The notes under the pieces are model-generated. The model saw nothing but the letters and a program-made list of their open reading frames with translations, did not search any database and was not told where the DNA came from. A program made the position numbers and the translations under genes. From Lachnospiraceae bacterium (GTDB lineage Bacteria > Bacillota > Clostridia > Lachnospirales > Lachnospiraceae): 14,945 nucleotides of DNA. This document shows positions 7,733 to 14,944 of this stretch, piece after piece (position 1 is the stretch's first letter; each line of letters begins with the position of its first letter). Location: contig CAAEWE010000053.1 of assembly GCA_900759665.1 (NCBI GenBank), positions 1-14,945 of the forward strand. The letters are read 5' to 3'.

Positions 7733-9079
7733 CTATTGTTCATTTTCCCTTTCTAAATTACCAAACTTTGTATATTGAGCAAGCCATGCCAGCTCTACTG
7801 TGCCGGTAGGGCCACTTCTCTGTTTTGCAATGATCAGCTCTGCCTGACCCTTTTTCTCAGAATCCGGTTTGTAATACTCCTCGCGGTACAAAAACATAAC
7901 CATATCCGCATCCTGCTCGATGGCTCCGGACTCACGCAAGTCGGAAAGCATCGGTTTTTTGTCCGGTCTCTGCTCCACCGCACGGGAGAGCTGTGACAAT
8001 GCGATCACCGGCACATTGAGATCTCTCGCCATAACCTTCAATGCACGGGAAATATCGGAAATCTCCTGCTGACGGCTGTCACCTCTGCGCTTGCCTCCAC
8101 CGCTCATCAACTGTAAATAATCGATGATCACCAGATCAAGTCCCTTTTCCATCTTCAGACGACGGCACTTGGAATGGATCTCAGACGCCGTGATGCCGGA
8201 GCTGTCGTCAATGACCAGATTGGAATTACCGAGACGGCGCACGCTGTCCACCAGCTTGCCCCAGTCCTCATCCTCCAGATTACCGGTACGAATCTTTTGG
8301 GAGTCTACCTTGGAGTTCATGGAAAGCATACGCTTTACCAGTTGCTCCTTGCTCATTTCCAGACTGAACATCGCGATCGTGCTCTGACTATGAAGGGCAA
8401 TATATTCTGCCAGATTAAGGACAAATGCTGTCTTACCCATAGCAGGACGTGCTGCGATCAATATCAGGTCTGACGGCTGCAGACCGGCCGTCTTGTAATC
8501 CAGATCCCTGAATCCCGTCTGCAGTCCTGTGATATGCCCCTGCTGCTTTGCCGCCATTTCAATGCTATCCAGAGTCCGGATCACCACATCACGGATATTT
8601 TCAAACTCCCCGGAGTTTCTGCGCTGTACCACATCATAAACTTTCTTCTCGGCATCCTCCAGAATATCCTCCAGCGGGTGCTTATCCAGATAACAGTTGC
8701 CGGTAATGGCTTCTGTCACCTTGATCAGGCTCCGCAGTACCGATTTTTCCTGCACGATCTTTACATAGTGCCGGACGTTTGCCGAGGTTGGCACACTGTT
8801 GATCAGATCACCAATGTATTCTACACTTGTAAGCTCCGGCGGAATCTCCATTTCCCGCAGCTTTGCCTGTATCGTGACCAGATCGGCTCCTATGCCCTGC
8901 TGATGCATTTCCACCAGAGCAGCAAAGATCACACCATACTGGCCATTATAAAAATCCTCTTTTTGAAGCTGCTCGGAAGCGATCTGTACCGCATCCGGAT
9001 CCATCATCATGGATCCGATCACGGCCCGCTCTGCTTCATCATTGTGAGGCGGTATTCTTTTAAATACGGCTTCGTCCAT
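7733..9079 (-). CDS. dnaB: replicative DNA helicase DnaB (DnaC in Bacillus)
   Basis: Hexameric 5'-3' helicase that unwinds DNA at the replication fork. The protein has 448 residues, normal for the family. Residues 1-115 are the N-terminal domain (RIPPHNDEAERAVIGSMMMD) that contacts primase and loader. Residues 180-445 are the RecA-like motor: Walker A ARPAMGKTA (210-218), FSLEMSKEQL, Walker B LVIIDYLQL (316-324), ALSQLSRAVEQRP (360-372), SDLRESGAIEQDAD (379-392) and the arginine-finger region KQRSGPTG (419-426). I chose the start by homology to the usual N terminus MDEA...KR; the ribosome site is AGAGGA. An in-frame ATG at 9148 would add 23 residues and has a GGAAG nearby, but is less likely. 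It is the last gene of the gdpP-rplI-dnaB unit. Confidence 0.97.
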   Translation of the reverse strand: MDEAVFKRIPPHNDEAERAVIGSMMMDPDAVQIASEQLQKEDFYNGQYGVIFAALVEMHQQGIGADLVTIQAKLREMEIPPELTSVEYIGDLINSVPTSANVRHYVKIVQEKSVLRSLIKVTEAITGNCYLDKHPLEDILEDAEKKVYDVVQRRNSGEFENIRDVVIRTLDSIEMAAKQQGHITGLQTGFRDLDYKTAGLQPSDLILIAARPAMGKTAFVLNLAEYIALHSQSTIAMFSLEMSKEQLVKRMLSMNSKVDSQKIRTGNLEDEDWGKLVDSVRRLGNSNLVIDDSSGITASEIHSKCRRLKMEKGLDLVIIDYLQLMSGGGKRRGDSRQQEISDISRALKVMARDLNVPVIALSQLSRAVEQRPDKKPMLSDLRESGAIEQDADMVMFLYREEYYKPDSEKKGQAELIIAKQRSGPTGTVELAWLAQYTKFGNLERENEQ

Positions 9080-9120
9080 GTTTCTAAGTCCTCTCTGATG
9101 TGTTTCTTTGATTTCCTGCC

Positions 9121-9165
9121 GGACATCCCGATACTGCTGTACCCACATACAGACTTCCGATGTCC
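9121..9165 (-). other. stem-loop in rplI-dnaB spacer
   Basis: Within the 99-nt spacer, GGACATC pairs with GATGTCC (9121-9127 with 9159-9165), and inside it CTGTA pairs with TACAG (9137-9141 with 9148-9152). No T-run follows, so it is not a terminator. It may affect RNA processing or relative expression of rplI and dnaB, or be chance. Confidence 0.35.
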
Positions 9166-9178
9166 AAAACCGGTCTGA

Positions 9179-9628
9179 TTACTTGGTCTCCTGCACAATC
9201 ACCTTCAGGCTTCCCATAACCTTTGGATGAAGCTTGATCGGCAGATCAAAGATTCCCGGACTTTTAATTGGCTCCGGAAGCACCATCTTTTTCTTGTCCA
9301 GTTCATAACCAAGCTGCTCCTTTGCAGCTGCCGCAAGCTCCTTAGTGGAAACGGAACCAAAGCTTCTTCCACCACTTCCGGTCTTGATGGAAACCGTGAT
9401 CGACTTCTCCTTTAACTCCTCCGCAAACGACTTTGCATCGTCTAACTTCTCCTGTGCCACCTTTTCCTCATGCTTTTTCTGAAGCTTCAGATCGTTCTTA
9501 TTCTGTGCCGTTGCTTCAATGCCTAATTTCTTTTTGAACAGGAAATTCTTGGCATAGCCGTCACTGACCTTGACAAGCTCGCCCTTTTTTCCTAATGCCT
9601 TTACATCTGCTAATAAAATAACTTCCAT
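9179..9628 (-). CDS. rplI: 50S ribosomal protein L9
   Basis: Structural protein of the large ribosomal subunit that binds 23S rRNA near the L1 stalk base. The 149-residue length is standard. The N-terminal domain shows the hallmark start MEVILLADVKALGKKGELV and KVSDGYAKNFLFKKKLG. The middle is the long charged connecting helix (about 42-75). The C-terminal domain contains TVSIKTGSGGRSFGSVSTKEL and ends in KVIVQETK. The ribosome site is a near-perfect AGGAGGT eight bases before the ATG. It starts 12 bp after the gdpP stop codon, so the two are co-transcribed. Confidence 0.98.
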   Translation of the reverse strand: MEVILLADVKALGKKGELVKVSDGYAKNFLFKKKLGIEATAQNKNDLKLQKKHEEKVAQEKLDDAKSFAEELKEKSITVSIKTGSGGRSFGSVSTKELAAAAKEQLGYELDKKKMVLPEPIKSPGIFDLPIKLHPKVMGSLKVIVQETK

Positions 9629-9640
9629 CTGTCTTACCTC

Positions 9641-11698
9641 CTATTGTGTAATGTCCCCATCAGCAATCATCTGGTCGATCATCTGACGCAGCTTTTCCTC
9701 TGCTTCCTGTGTAGTGCAGTCCTTAAGCTGTGCTCCCGCCATATTGATATGACCGCCGCCGCCTAGTTTTTCCATCATGACCTGTACATTGACCTCATCG
9801 ATGGATCTGGCACTGATATATATCTTATCATTATAATTTGTTAACACAAAAGATGCCTTCACTCCACTGATATCTAACAGCTCATTGGCAATCTTGGCTG
9901 CCAGAACCGTCGGACTGTCTGTGCCCTCTGCCTTACTCTCCGTAATGGCATAGCTGTCCAGATACAGATTGGTTGCCTCAATGGCAGCCGCTTTGATCCG
10001 GTATTCATCCATGTTTTCCCGGAATGCCTTGCGAAGGCGGATCACATCCACACCATTGCGGCGCAGATATGCCATCGCCTCAAAGGTACGCACACCTGTC
10101 TTGTCCGTGAAGTTGTTGGTGTCGATCATAATACCAGCATAAAGAGCCTCCGCCTCGGCAGGCTTTAACTTGAGACCGTTTCCAATATACTGTGAGATCT
10201 CGGAAACCATCTCACTGGCGGAGGATGCATATGGCTCAATATAAAACAACACCGCCTGGGAAATCGCATCTCCCGCCTGTCTGTGGTGATCAATGACCAC
10301 AACAGACTGTGCCTGATCCACTAACTCCGGACACTCTGTATAATCTGCTTTATTTACATCGACGATCACAAGCAGGGCATTTTCATCCACAAGCTTCTGT
10401 GCCTCTGACCGGTTGACGATCATATCCTCCTCGTAATCTCCATTATAAAAGCGGTCGCACAACGGCTTGACGGAAGGACTGCACTGATCCAGAACCACAT
10501 AAGCCTTTCGCTCCAGTGTCTTGGCAATACGGTAAACTCCCACAGATGCGCCGAAGGAATCGGCATCTCCGATGGAATGTCCCATCACAACCACACGCTC
10601 CTTGCTCTCGATCAATTCCTTCAACGCATGAGCCTTCACGCGAGCCTTTACACGGGTATTGCGCTCTGCTGTAACACGCTTGCCTCCGTAAAACTCCTCG
10701 TTGTCACTGCCCTTAATGACTGCCTGGTCACCACCACGGCCAAGAGCCAGATCCATCGCCGCCCTGGCATTGTCATACAGCTCTGTATATGTCTCTGACC
10801 CGGCGCCGATGCCGATGGATATCGTACAGGTCTGGTCATTTCCTATATTGATCGCACGAACCTCTTCCAGAATAGAAAACCTTGACTCCTTCAGAGCCTG
10901 CAAATGCTCCTGCTTGAATACAAATAAGAATTTATCCTTCTCCAGCTTCTTGGAGATTGCATCAATCCCCTGCATGTACTTGTTGATCTTCCGGTCGATC
11001 AGTGCCATCAGAAGAGACTGGCGCACCTCATCAATACTTGCCACGGTCTCTTCATAATTATCAATATACAAAAGACCAACGGTCAGTTTCTCTGCGGCGA
11101 TGGTATCCTCTAACTTCACCATCTCCGTCTCATCATAAAGAAACATGACGATAATGCTCTGATCATCAATAAACTGATCTAACTCCAGATCATCCGAAAA
11201 ATCATCCACCAATGCCGCATCGATCTGACGAAGAACTGCACGATATGTCTGATCCTCTCTGGTCACCCGGAGAATAACATCCCCCTGTGCTGCCTCCGGC
11301 AGCTTATCCAGCGTGATCTCCGGAAAAATATTGGCAATATTTCGTCTGGCTGCCTTTTTGTTGACTGCCACACTTAAAAATTCATCATTGCCCCACAGCA
11401 GATGACCCTCTACATTTAATACGGCAAAGGGTACTGCCATTTCCTTCATCATCTTCATCTGAAGTCTGCCGTAGCTCTGGGCAAACTGGATCAGATCCTG
11501 CTGAAGCTTTTTGCGTCCGGTCATGCGAAGCATCATGGCAAACACAAAATAAGCCAGCGTGTAGCCTGCCACACAATATCCGGCTTTATGATTTACCATA
11601 TAGATCTGAATCGTTGCAACCGCCCACAAAAGCGACAACGTCATCGGCCATCTCAGATATGTCTTTAGATTGCCGGTTAATTTTACCTGATGATTCAT
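9641..11698 (-). CDS. gdpP: GdpP-type c-di-AMP phosphodiesterase
   Basis: Membrane-bound enzyme that hydrolyses cyclic di-AMP to pApA, controlling turgor and cell-wall stress responses in Firmicutes. The 685-residue protein has two N-terminal membrane segments (about 16-35 and 40-58), a PAS-like domain (80-165), a degenerate GGDEF domain (175-335, where the active loop reads GRGGDQ), and a DHH/DHHA1 phosphodiesterase. Metal-binding residues visible are His374, Asp378 and Asp380 (GHSIGDADSFGAS), Asp448 (VDVNKAD), Asp470-His-His472 and Asp526 (MIDTNNF). The substrate loop is GGGGHINMAG (646-655). All catalytic positions seem intact. The start ATG has AGAGGT upstream and lies 40 nt inside a strong promoter. 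The gene leads the unit with rplI and dnaB, an order also known from Bacillus subtilis (yybT-rplI-dnaC). Confidence 0.96.
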   Translation of the reverse strand: MNHQVKLTGNLKTYLRWPMTLSLLWAVATIQIYMVNHKAGYCVAGYTLAYFVFAMMLRMTGRKKLQQDLIQFAQSYGRLQMKMMKEMAVPFAVLNVEGHLLWGNDEFLSVAVNKKAARRNIANIFPEITLDKLPEAAQGDVILRVTREDQTYRAVLRQIDAALVDDFSDDLELDQFIDDQSIIVMFLYDETEMVKLEDTIAAEKLTVGLLYIDNYEETVASIDEVRQSLLMALIDRKINKYMQGIDAISKKLEKDKFLFVFKQEHLQALKESRFSILEEVRAINIGNDQTCTISIGIGAGSETYTELYDNARAAMDLALGRGGDQAVIKGSDNEEFYGGKRVTAERNTRVKARVKAHALKELIESKERVVVMGHSIGDADSFGASVGVYRIAKTLERKAYVVLDQCSPSVKPLCDRFYNGDYEEDMIVNRSEAQKLVDENALLVIVDVNKADYTECPELVDQAQSVVVIDHHRQAGDAISQAVLFYIEPYASSASEMVSEISQYIGNGLKLKPAEAEALYAGIMIDTNNFTDKTGVRTFEAMAYLRRNGVDVIRLRKAFRENMDEYRIKAAAIEATNLYLDSYAITESKAEGTDSPTVLAAKIANELLDISGVKASFVLTNYNDKIYISARSIDEVNVQVMMEKLGGGGHINMAGAQLKDCTTQEAEEKLRQMIDQMIADGDITQ

Positions 11699-11737
11699 GC
11701 TCTAAGACCTCTTTTTCACGTTTCCATTAACCGTATA

Positions 11738-11766
11738 AGTATATCATTTTCCGTAGGTACAGTCAA
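11738..11766 (-). promoter_or_regulatory. promoter of gdpP-rplI-dnaB
   Basis: On the minus strand TTGACT (11761-11766) and TATACT (11738-11743) have a 17-bp spacer, close to the sigma-A consensus. It starts immediately past the methyltransferase stop codon, so gdpP is transcribed independently of the upstream gene. Confidence 0.85.
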
Positions 11767-11773
11767 TTAATTA

Positions 11774-12634
11774 TCACACTGTCCAGCGTCCCGACGCGCC
11801 ACATGGAAGCACCAGCCCATTGGAGCTGACCGGCAGTCCGATCTCCTCCGCCTCTACTTGACCTCCCACTTTTGAGACCAGTGCTGTCTCCAGCATATAT
11901 TTTAAAACTGCCGGCTGTAATCCCGTCGTGTAGGAATTCACCAGGAAAAACAACGGCTCATCCGAAAGGATCCGGGTACACAGCTCAATAAACGGGAAGA
12001 TCTTCTCCTCGATCTTCCAGATTTCACCCTTCGGTCCTCTGCCATAGGATGGCGGATCCATAATGATTCCGTCATAATGATTGCCCCGGCGGATCTCTCT
12101 CTCCACAAACTTCACGCAGTCATCCACCAGCCAGCGGATCGGCCGGTCAAACAATCCGGAAAGCTCTGCATTTTCCTTTGCCCATGTAACCATTCCCTTG
12201 GAGGCATCCACATGTGTAACGCTTGCTCCGGCCTCTGCTGCCGCCAGCGTTGCACCACCGGTATAAGCAAACAGATTAAGTACCTTCACCTGTCGTCCGG
12301 CATGACGTATCTTATCCCCGAACCAATCCCAGTTTACTGCCTGCTCCGGGAATAATCCCGTATGTTTAAATTTGAAGGGCTGTAAACCAAACGTCAGGTT
12401 TTTGTAGGAAATCTGCCATGTCTTTGGCAGGTCAAAAAACTCCCATTCTCCACCGCCGCGATTACTTCTGTGATAATGAGCGTTAAGCCTGTGCCAGTTT
12501 TTATTTTTCTTTGGTGTGTCCCAGATCACCTGCGGATCCGGACGGAGCAGGATATAATCTCCCCAGCGCTCCAGCTTCTCTCCGCCGGAGGTATCAATCA
12601 CTTCGTAATCTTTCCAGTCATTTGCTATCCACAT
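11774..12634 (-). CDS. class I SAM-dependent methyltransferase, RlmI-like
   Basis: A 286-residue methyltransferase of the group related to the 23S rRNA cytosine methyltransferases RlmI and RlmK. The SAM-binding motif I is VLNLFAYTGGATLAAAEAGA (118-137), followed by the acidic residue of motif II in THVDASKGM. The catalytic motif IV reads DPPSYGRG (193-200). It lacks the N-terminal PUA domain of RlmI, and instead has about 100 residues of family-typical leader (WGDYILLRPDPQVIW). The substrate is therefore likely RNA but not proven. Start: the ATG at 12634 follows GAGG by seven bases; an ATG four codons earlier (12646) overlaps that ribosome site and is less likely. It lies 45 bp after ispF and probably shares its transcript. 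Confidence 0.88.
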   Translation of the reverse strand: MWIANDWKDYEVIDTSGGEKLERWGDYILLRPDPQVIWDTPKKNKNWHRLNAHYHRSNRGGGEWEFFDLPKTWQISYKNLTFGLQPFKFKHTGLFPEQAVNWDWFGDKIRHAGRQVKVLNLFAYTGGATLAAAEAGASVTHVDASKGMVTWAKENAELSGLFDRPIRWLVDDCVKFVEREIRRGNHYDGIIMDPPSYGRGPKGEIWKIEEKIFPFIELCTRILSDEPLFFLVNSYTTGLQPAVLKYMLETALVSKVGGQVEAEEIGLPVSSNGLVLPCGASGRWTV

Positions 12635-12679
12635 AATATTCCTCATTTCTTTCTCACGAATTTCTATTTCGGAGTAACT

Positions 12680-13312
12680 TTAATCAAAATTTATTTTTGA
12701 TGTTACACCAGTAGTATCCTTAGCACTCTGGCATGCTGCTGCCGACGGGCATGCCCCACAGCCGCCACTGCAGCCTGCCGGTGCCGCCGGAATGTCCCCG
12801 GAGGTCACATCAACGGAAGAGACCAATCCTGCCTTATCATAAATCGGTTCCAGACAGCAGATTGCCTGCGAGGAGATACCTGATCCCTCCCCGGTAAATC
12901 CGAGACCTTCCTCTGTAGTTGCTTTCACATTGACCTGATTCATTTGAATCCCAAGAGTCTTTGCGATATTGTCCCGCATGGTATCAATATAATCTCTCAT
13001 CTTCGGTCTCTGCGCGATGATCGTAGCATCAATATTTTCAACCAGATAGCCCTCTTCCTCGATGAGTTCTCCCACATGCTCCAGAAGCTTTAAGCTGTCC
13101 GCTCCTTTATACTCCGGATCTGTATCCGGAAAGTGCTTGCCGATATCTCCCAGCGCTGCAGCCCCGAGGAGTGCATCCATGATCGCATGAAGAAGCACGT
13201 CCGCATCGGAGTGACCATCCAATCCCTTCTCATAGGGAATCTTCACGCCACCTATGATCAGATCCCGTCCCTCCACGAGACGATGAACATCATAACCCAT
13301 TCCTACTCTCAT
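12680..13312 (-). CDS. ispF: 2-C-methyl-D-erythritol 2,4-cyclodiphosphate synthase with Cys-rich tail
   Basis: Fifth step of the MEP isoprenoid pathway: converts the CDP-methylerythritol 2-phosphate to the cyclic diphosphate with release of CMP. Residues 1-157 match a normal full-length IspF. Metal ligands Asp8, His10 (GYDVHRL) and His42 (DVLLHAI) are present, as are SDADVLLHAIMDALLGA, DIGKHFPDTDP and KATTEEGLGFTGEGSG. The family usually ends there. Here about 52 more residues follow, with four cysteines in a C-x3-C-x2-C-x5-C array at 181, 185, 188 and 194, then a short charged end. The reading frame continues without interruption. Start: the ATG at 13312 has AAAGGA upstream and lies 45 nt after the -10 box; a longer frame would start almost inside the promoter. 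The methyltransferase gene follows. Confidence 0.95.
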   Translation of the reverse strand: MRVGMGYDVHRLVEGRDLIIGGVKIPYEKGLDGHSDADVLLHAIMDALLGAAALGDIGKHFPDTDPEYKGADSLKLLEHVGELIEEEGYLVENIDATIIAQRPKMRDYIDTMRDNIAKTLGIQMNQVNVKATTEEGLGFTGEGSGISSQAICCLEPIYDKAGLVSSVDVTSGDIPAAPAGCSGGCGACPSAAACQSAKDTTGVTSKINFD

Positions 13313-13356
13313 ATATATAAATTCCTTTCTTTTCTGCCATATTCGAATCACTCACA

Positions 13357-13385
13357 ATCATATCATTCCCAAAGGAGAAATTCAA
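13357..13385 (-). promoter_or_regulatory. promoter of ispF
   Basis: On the minus strand TTGAAT (13380-13385) and TATGAT (13357-13362) are spaced by 17 bp. It lies just past the tRNA terminator, and fixes the ispF start codon at 13312 rather than at the upstream in-frame codon. Confidence 0.8.
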
Positions 13386-13400
13386 TGGGAGGGATGTAAC

Positions 13401-13429
13401 AAAAAAAGCACCTATCAAAAGATAAGTGC
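13401..13429 (-). terminator. terminator of the tRNA unit
   Basis: On the minus strand GCACTTATC pairs with GATAGGTGC over 9 bp (one G-U) around a TTTT loop, followed by seven T residues. It begins 20 nt after the tRNA-Met gene. This is a canonical intrinsic terminator and lies just before the ispF promoter. Confidence 0.9.
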
Positions 13430-13448
13430 CTTCCGGACAAAAAAATAA

Positions 13449-13522
13449 TAGCGAGAGGGAGATTCGAACTCCCGACACCACGGGTATGAACCGTGTGCTC
13501 TAGCCAACTGAGCTATCTCGCC
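13449..13522 (-). tRNA. tRNA-Met (CAT), elongator type
   Basis: A 74-nt cloverleaf with acceptor stem GGCGAGA/TCTCGCT (first pair G-U), D arm AGCTCAGTTGGCTAGAGC, anticodon loop TTCATAC with CAT at 13486-13488, T arm GGGAGTTCGAATCTCCC and discriminator A. CCA is not encoded. The first base pair and body resemble the Bacillus elongator methionine tRNA rather than initiator tRNA, which has a mispaired first position. A tRNA-Ile2 with modified CAT cannot be excluded by sequence alone but is less likely. Confidence 0.93.
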
Positions 13523-13550
13523 ATATATAACCGATGAAAGATTCATCGAA

Positions 13551-13623
13551 TGGGACCTACAGGGCTCGAACCTGTGACCCTCTGCTTGTAAGGCAGATGC
13601 TCTCCCAGCTGAGCTAAGATCCC
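13551..13623 (-). tRNA. tRNA-Val (TAC)
   Basis: A 73-nt cloverleaf with acceptor stem GGGATCT/AGGTCCC, D arm AGCTCAGCTGGGAGAGC, anticodon stem CTGCC/GGCAG-type with loop containing TAC (13588-13590), T arm ACAGGTTCGAGCCCTGT and discriminator A. CCA is not encoded. It is first in the two-tRNA transcript; 28 nt including a CGATGAA/TTCATCG hairpin separate it from tRNA-Met. Confidence 0.95.
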
Positions 13624-13658
13624 ATTTGTCTGCGCCGTTCGTTTCACGCGACTTGTAT

Positions 13659-13687
13659 AATATACCAAACCCTCTCATATATGTCAA
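13659..13687 (-). promoter_or_regulatory. promoter of tRNA-Val/tRNA-Met
   Basis: On the minus strand a perfect TTGACA (13682-13687) and TATATT (13659-13664) are spaced by 17 bp. It ends 35 nt before the 5' end of tRNA-Val. This is the strongest promoter in the window, as expected for stable RNA. Confidence 0.9.
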
Positions 13688-13733
13688 TACCTAATTTTAA
13701 TTTTTTTCCGGTATTTTTTCGTCTACTTTACTA

Positions 13734-13762
13734 TGGAACATTCCCATAAAATCTGCTATGAT
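13734..13762 (+). promoter_or_regulatory. promoter of VanZ-like gene
   Basis: An extended -10 element, TGCTATGAT (13754-13762), is clear. The -35 box is poor (TGGAAC at 13734-13739 with a 17-bp spacer), which fits extended -10 promoters. It would give a leader of about 105 nt. Confidence 0.55.
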
Positions 13763-13805
13763 ATCTAATACAGTCTATGAACTGCTTTTCGCATACGCAG
13801 GAACT

Positions 13806-13824
13806 TCTGCCACCGGCAGATTTT
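13806..13824 (+). promoter_or_regulatory. hairpin plus T-tract in VanZ leader
   Basis: TCTGCC pairs perfectly with GGCAGA around a 3-nt loop and is followed by TTTT. An upstream CTGC and CGCAG could compete for part of the stem. It resembles a weak terminator or attenuator in the leader, but the stem is only 6 bp. Confidence 0.35.
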
Positions 13825-13876
13825 CCATCCACTATAGAGATAGAATTTAAAATACAAAATACAGGGGGATATCATT

Positions 13877-14743
13877 ATGAACAATCGTGCCGTCAATATC
13901 AGCAGTCTCGTGATACTGCTCAGTCTTGTAAGCTTCATTGCAGAAGCATGCCTTTATTATCTGATCAATTATCACTGGGTCAGTATTTTATTTGCAGTGG
14001 TCTTTTCCGTGGGACTTTCCCATTTCTGTCTGGAGTCATCGTTAAACTACGGATACAGCTTTCTTCATGCAGCATTTATGGTAACGATCACCTTTATCTT
14101 TTCTACCATTATTTATCTGATCCAGCCAAATCAGTGGATCCATTACGATTTTTCTATGGTCGCGCTTGTTCTGGTCAACTGGATCACTCCATTTATTTAT
14201 TGTAATATCCGGGATATGTTGGACCGCGGACCTCGTTTCGATGGTTTTCACATATTTTTCCAGAGAATGAGTGTTCTTTTTATTGTATTTTTCCTGTTTG
14301 TTGTGATCAAGCAGTATTTTCTGACACCGATCACACCGCCTTATCAGGAGCTTCCGTTTGGTGCCCACAATTTCGTTCCGATGATGACAACGGCATCTTA
14401 CATCGAGTTTGCGCTTAACAGCCACACTTCACTGACACCTCTGTTCTGCTATATTGCAGAGATGATCGCACTTGGTGTTCCGATCGGCTTTTTCGTACGG
14501 ATCTACGGAGCAAAGCTTCCGTTTCTCCTAAGACTTGTGATCTATGCAGGCATTCCGGTCATTCTGGAGCTTTTGCAGGAAATCACAGGCCGGGGCTGGG
14601 GTGACATCGACGACGTCACCATGAGCCTGCTGGGCGTACTCATCGGCGTGATCCTGTTCTATCTACTGAACGGTCTGTCCCAGTCCGTCTCCAACCGCGA
14701 GTACATGATGAGCCGCAGCCAGACATCTAACTACTTTTCATAA
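13877..14743 (+). CDS. VanZ-family integral membrane protein
   Basis: A 288-residue membrane protein with about eight predicted segments (near 8-30, 36-52, 62-82, 90-110, 130-147, 186-205, 213-232 and 247-266). The C-terminal half matches the VanZ-like domain: PFGAHNFVPM near 165-175, then PVILELLQEITGRGWGDIDDVTMSLLGVLIG, which carries the family's Q...R...D...D pattern and following glycines. VanZ homologues can affect glycopeptide or lipoglycopeptide susceptibility through the cell envelope, but their biochemical role is unknown, and no van cluster is present here, so resistance should not be inferred. The start has AGGGGG nine bases upstream. It is the only plus-strand gene here, transcribed away from the tRNAs, and ends in a large hairpin. 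Confidence 0.88.
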   Translation: MNNRAVNISSLVILLSLVSFIAEACLYYLINYHWVSILFAVVFSVGLSHFCLESSLNYGYSFLHAAFMVTITFIFSTIIYLIQPNQWIHYDFSMVALVLVNWITPFIYCNIRDMLDRGPRFDGFHIFFQRMSVLFIVFFLFVVIKQYFLTPITPPYQELPFGAHNFVPMMTTASYIEFALNSHTSLTPLFCYIAEMIALGVPIGFFVRIYGAKLPFLLRLVIYAGIPVILELLQEITGRGWGDIDDVTMSLLGVLIGVILFYLLNGLSQSVSNREYMMSRSQTSNYFS

Positions 14744-14747
14744 AAAT

Positions 14748-14944
14748 GGTCACAGATCGCCCGCCCATAAAAAATAGAGGATGGTGTGCAAGCTTGCTTG
14801 CATAAACCAGCCTCTATTTTTTATGGGCAGGTGATTAGCCTGACTTTCCTGTAATGACTAAGCGGTAAGCCGCTGCAAGCGGCGTTTTTTGCGCATAGCG
14901 CAAAAATGCTTAGGAATTGAAGGAAAGGCGGGCGATCTGGGACC
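14748..14944. repeat. nested multi-branched inverted repeat
   Basis: The outer arms, GGTCACAGATCGCCCGCC (14748-14765) and GGCGGGCGATCTGGGACC (14927-14944), pair at 17 of 18 positions. Inside lie the long terminator-like hairpin (14764-14828) and a second branch. The second branch has CTTTCCT/AGGAAAG (14844-14850 with 14921-14927), then CTAAGCG/TGCTTAG (14858-14864 with 14907-14913). It ends in two adjacent perfect hairpins: GCCGCT/AGCGGC (14869-14883) and TTTTTGCGC/GCGCAAAAA (14886-14906). No protein is encoded. It could be a structured RNA or a non-autonomous palindromic element. The window ends one base after the right arm, so flanks cannot be inspected. Confidence 0.8.
14764..14828. terminator. 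long bidirectional terminator hairpin after VanZ-like gene
   Basis: Seventeen bp pair perfectly between 14764-14780 and 14811-14827, with A6 on the left and T6 on the right, so either strand yields a TAGAGG/CCTCTA stem followed by T residues. Inside, TGGT/ACCA and TGCAAG/CTTGCA extend the stem to a CTTG loop. It starts 20 nt after the VanZ stop codon. The hairpin is unusually long for a terminator and lies within the larger nested repeat. Confidence 0.8.

Noticed and set aside
7712..7738. AATAGA/TCTATT stem at the dnaB stop codon as a terminator
   Set aside because: The stem is only 6 AT-rich bp, overlaps the stop codon and is followed by A residues, not T residues, in the direction of transcription.
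13415..13687. Open frame spanning both tRNA genes
   Set aside because: It is read through two clear tRNA genes and their promoter region, and is a non-coding coincidence.
13877..14743. VanZ homologue as a sign of a glycopeptide-resistance cluster
   Set aside because: No vanA/B ligase, vanH, vanX, vanY or vanRS gene is nearby. Stand-alone VanZ-like genes are common in Firmicutes.
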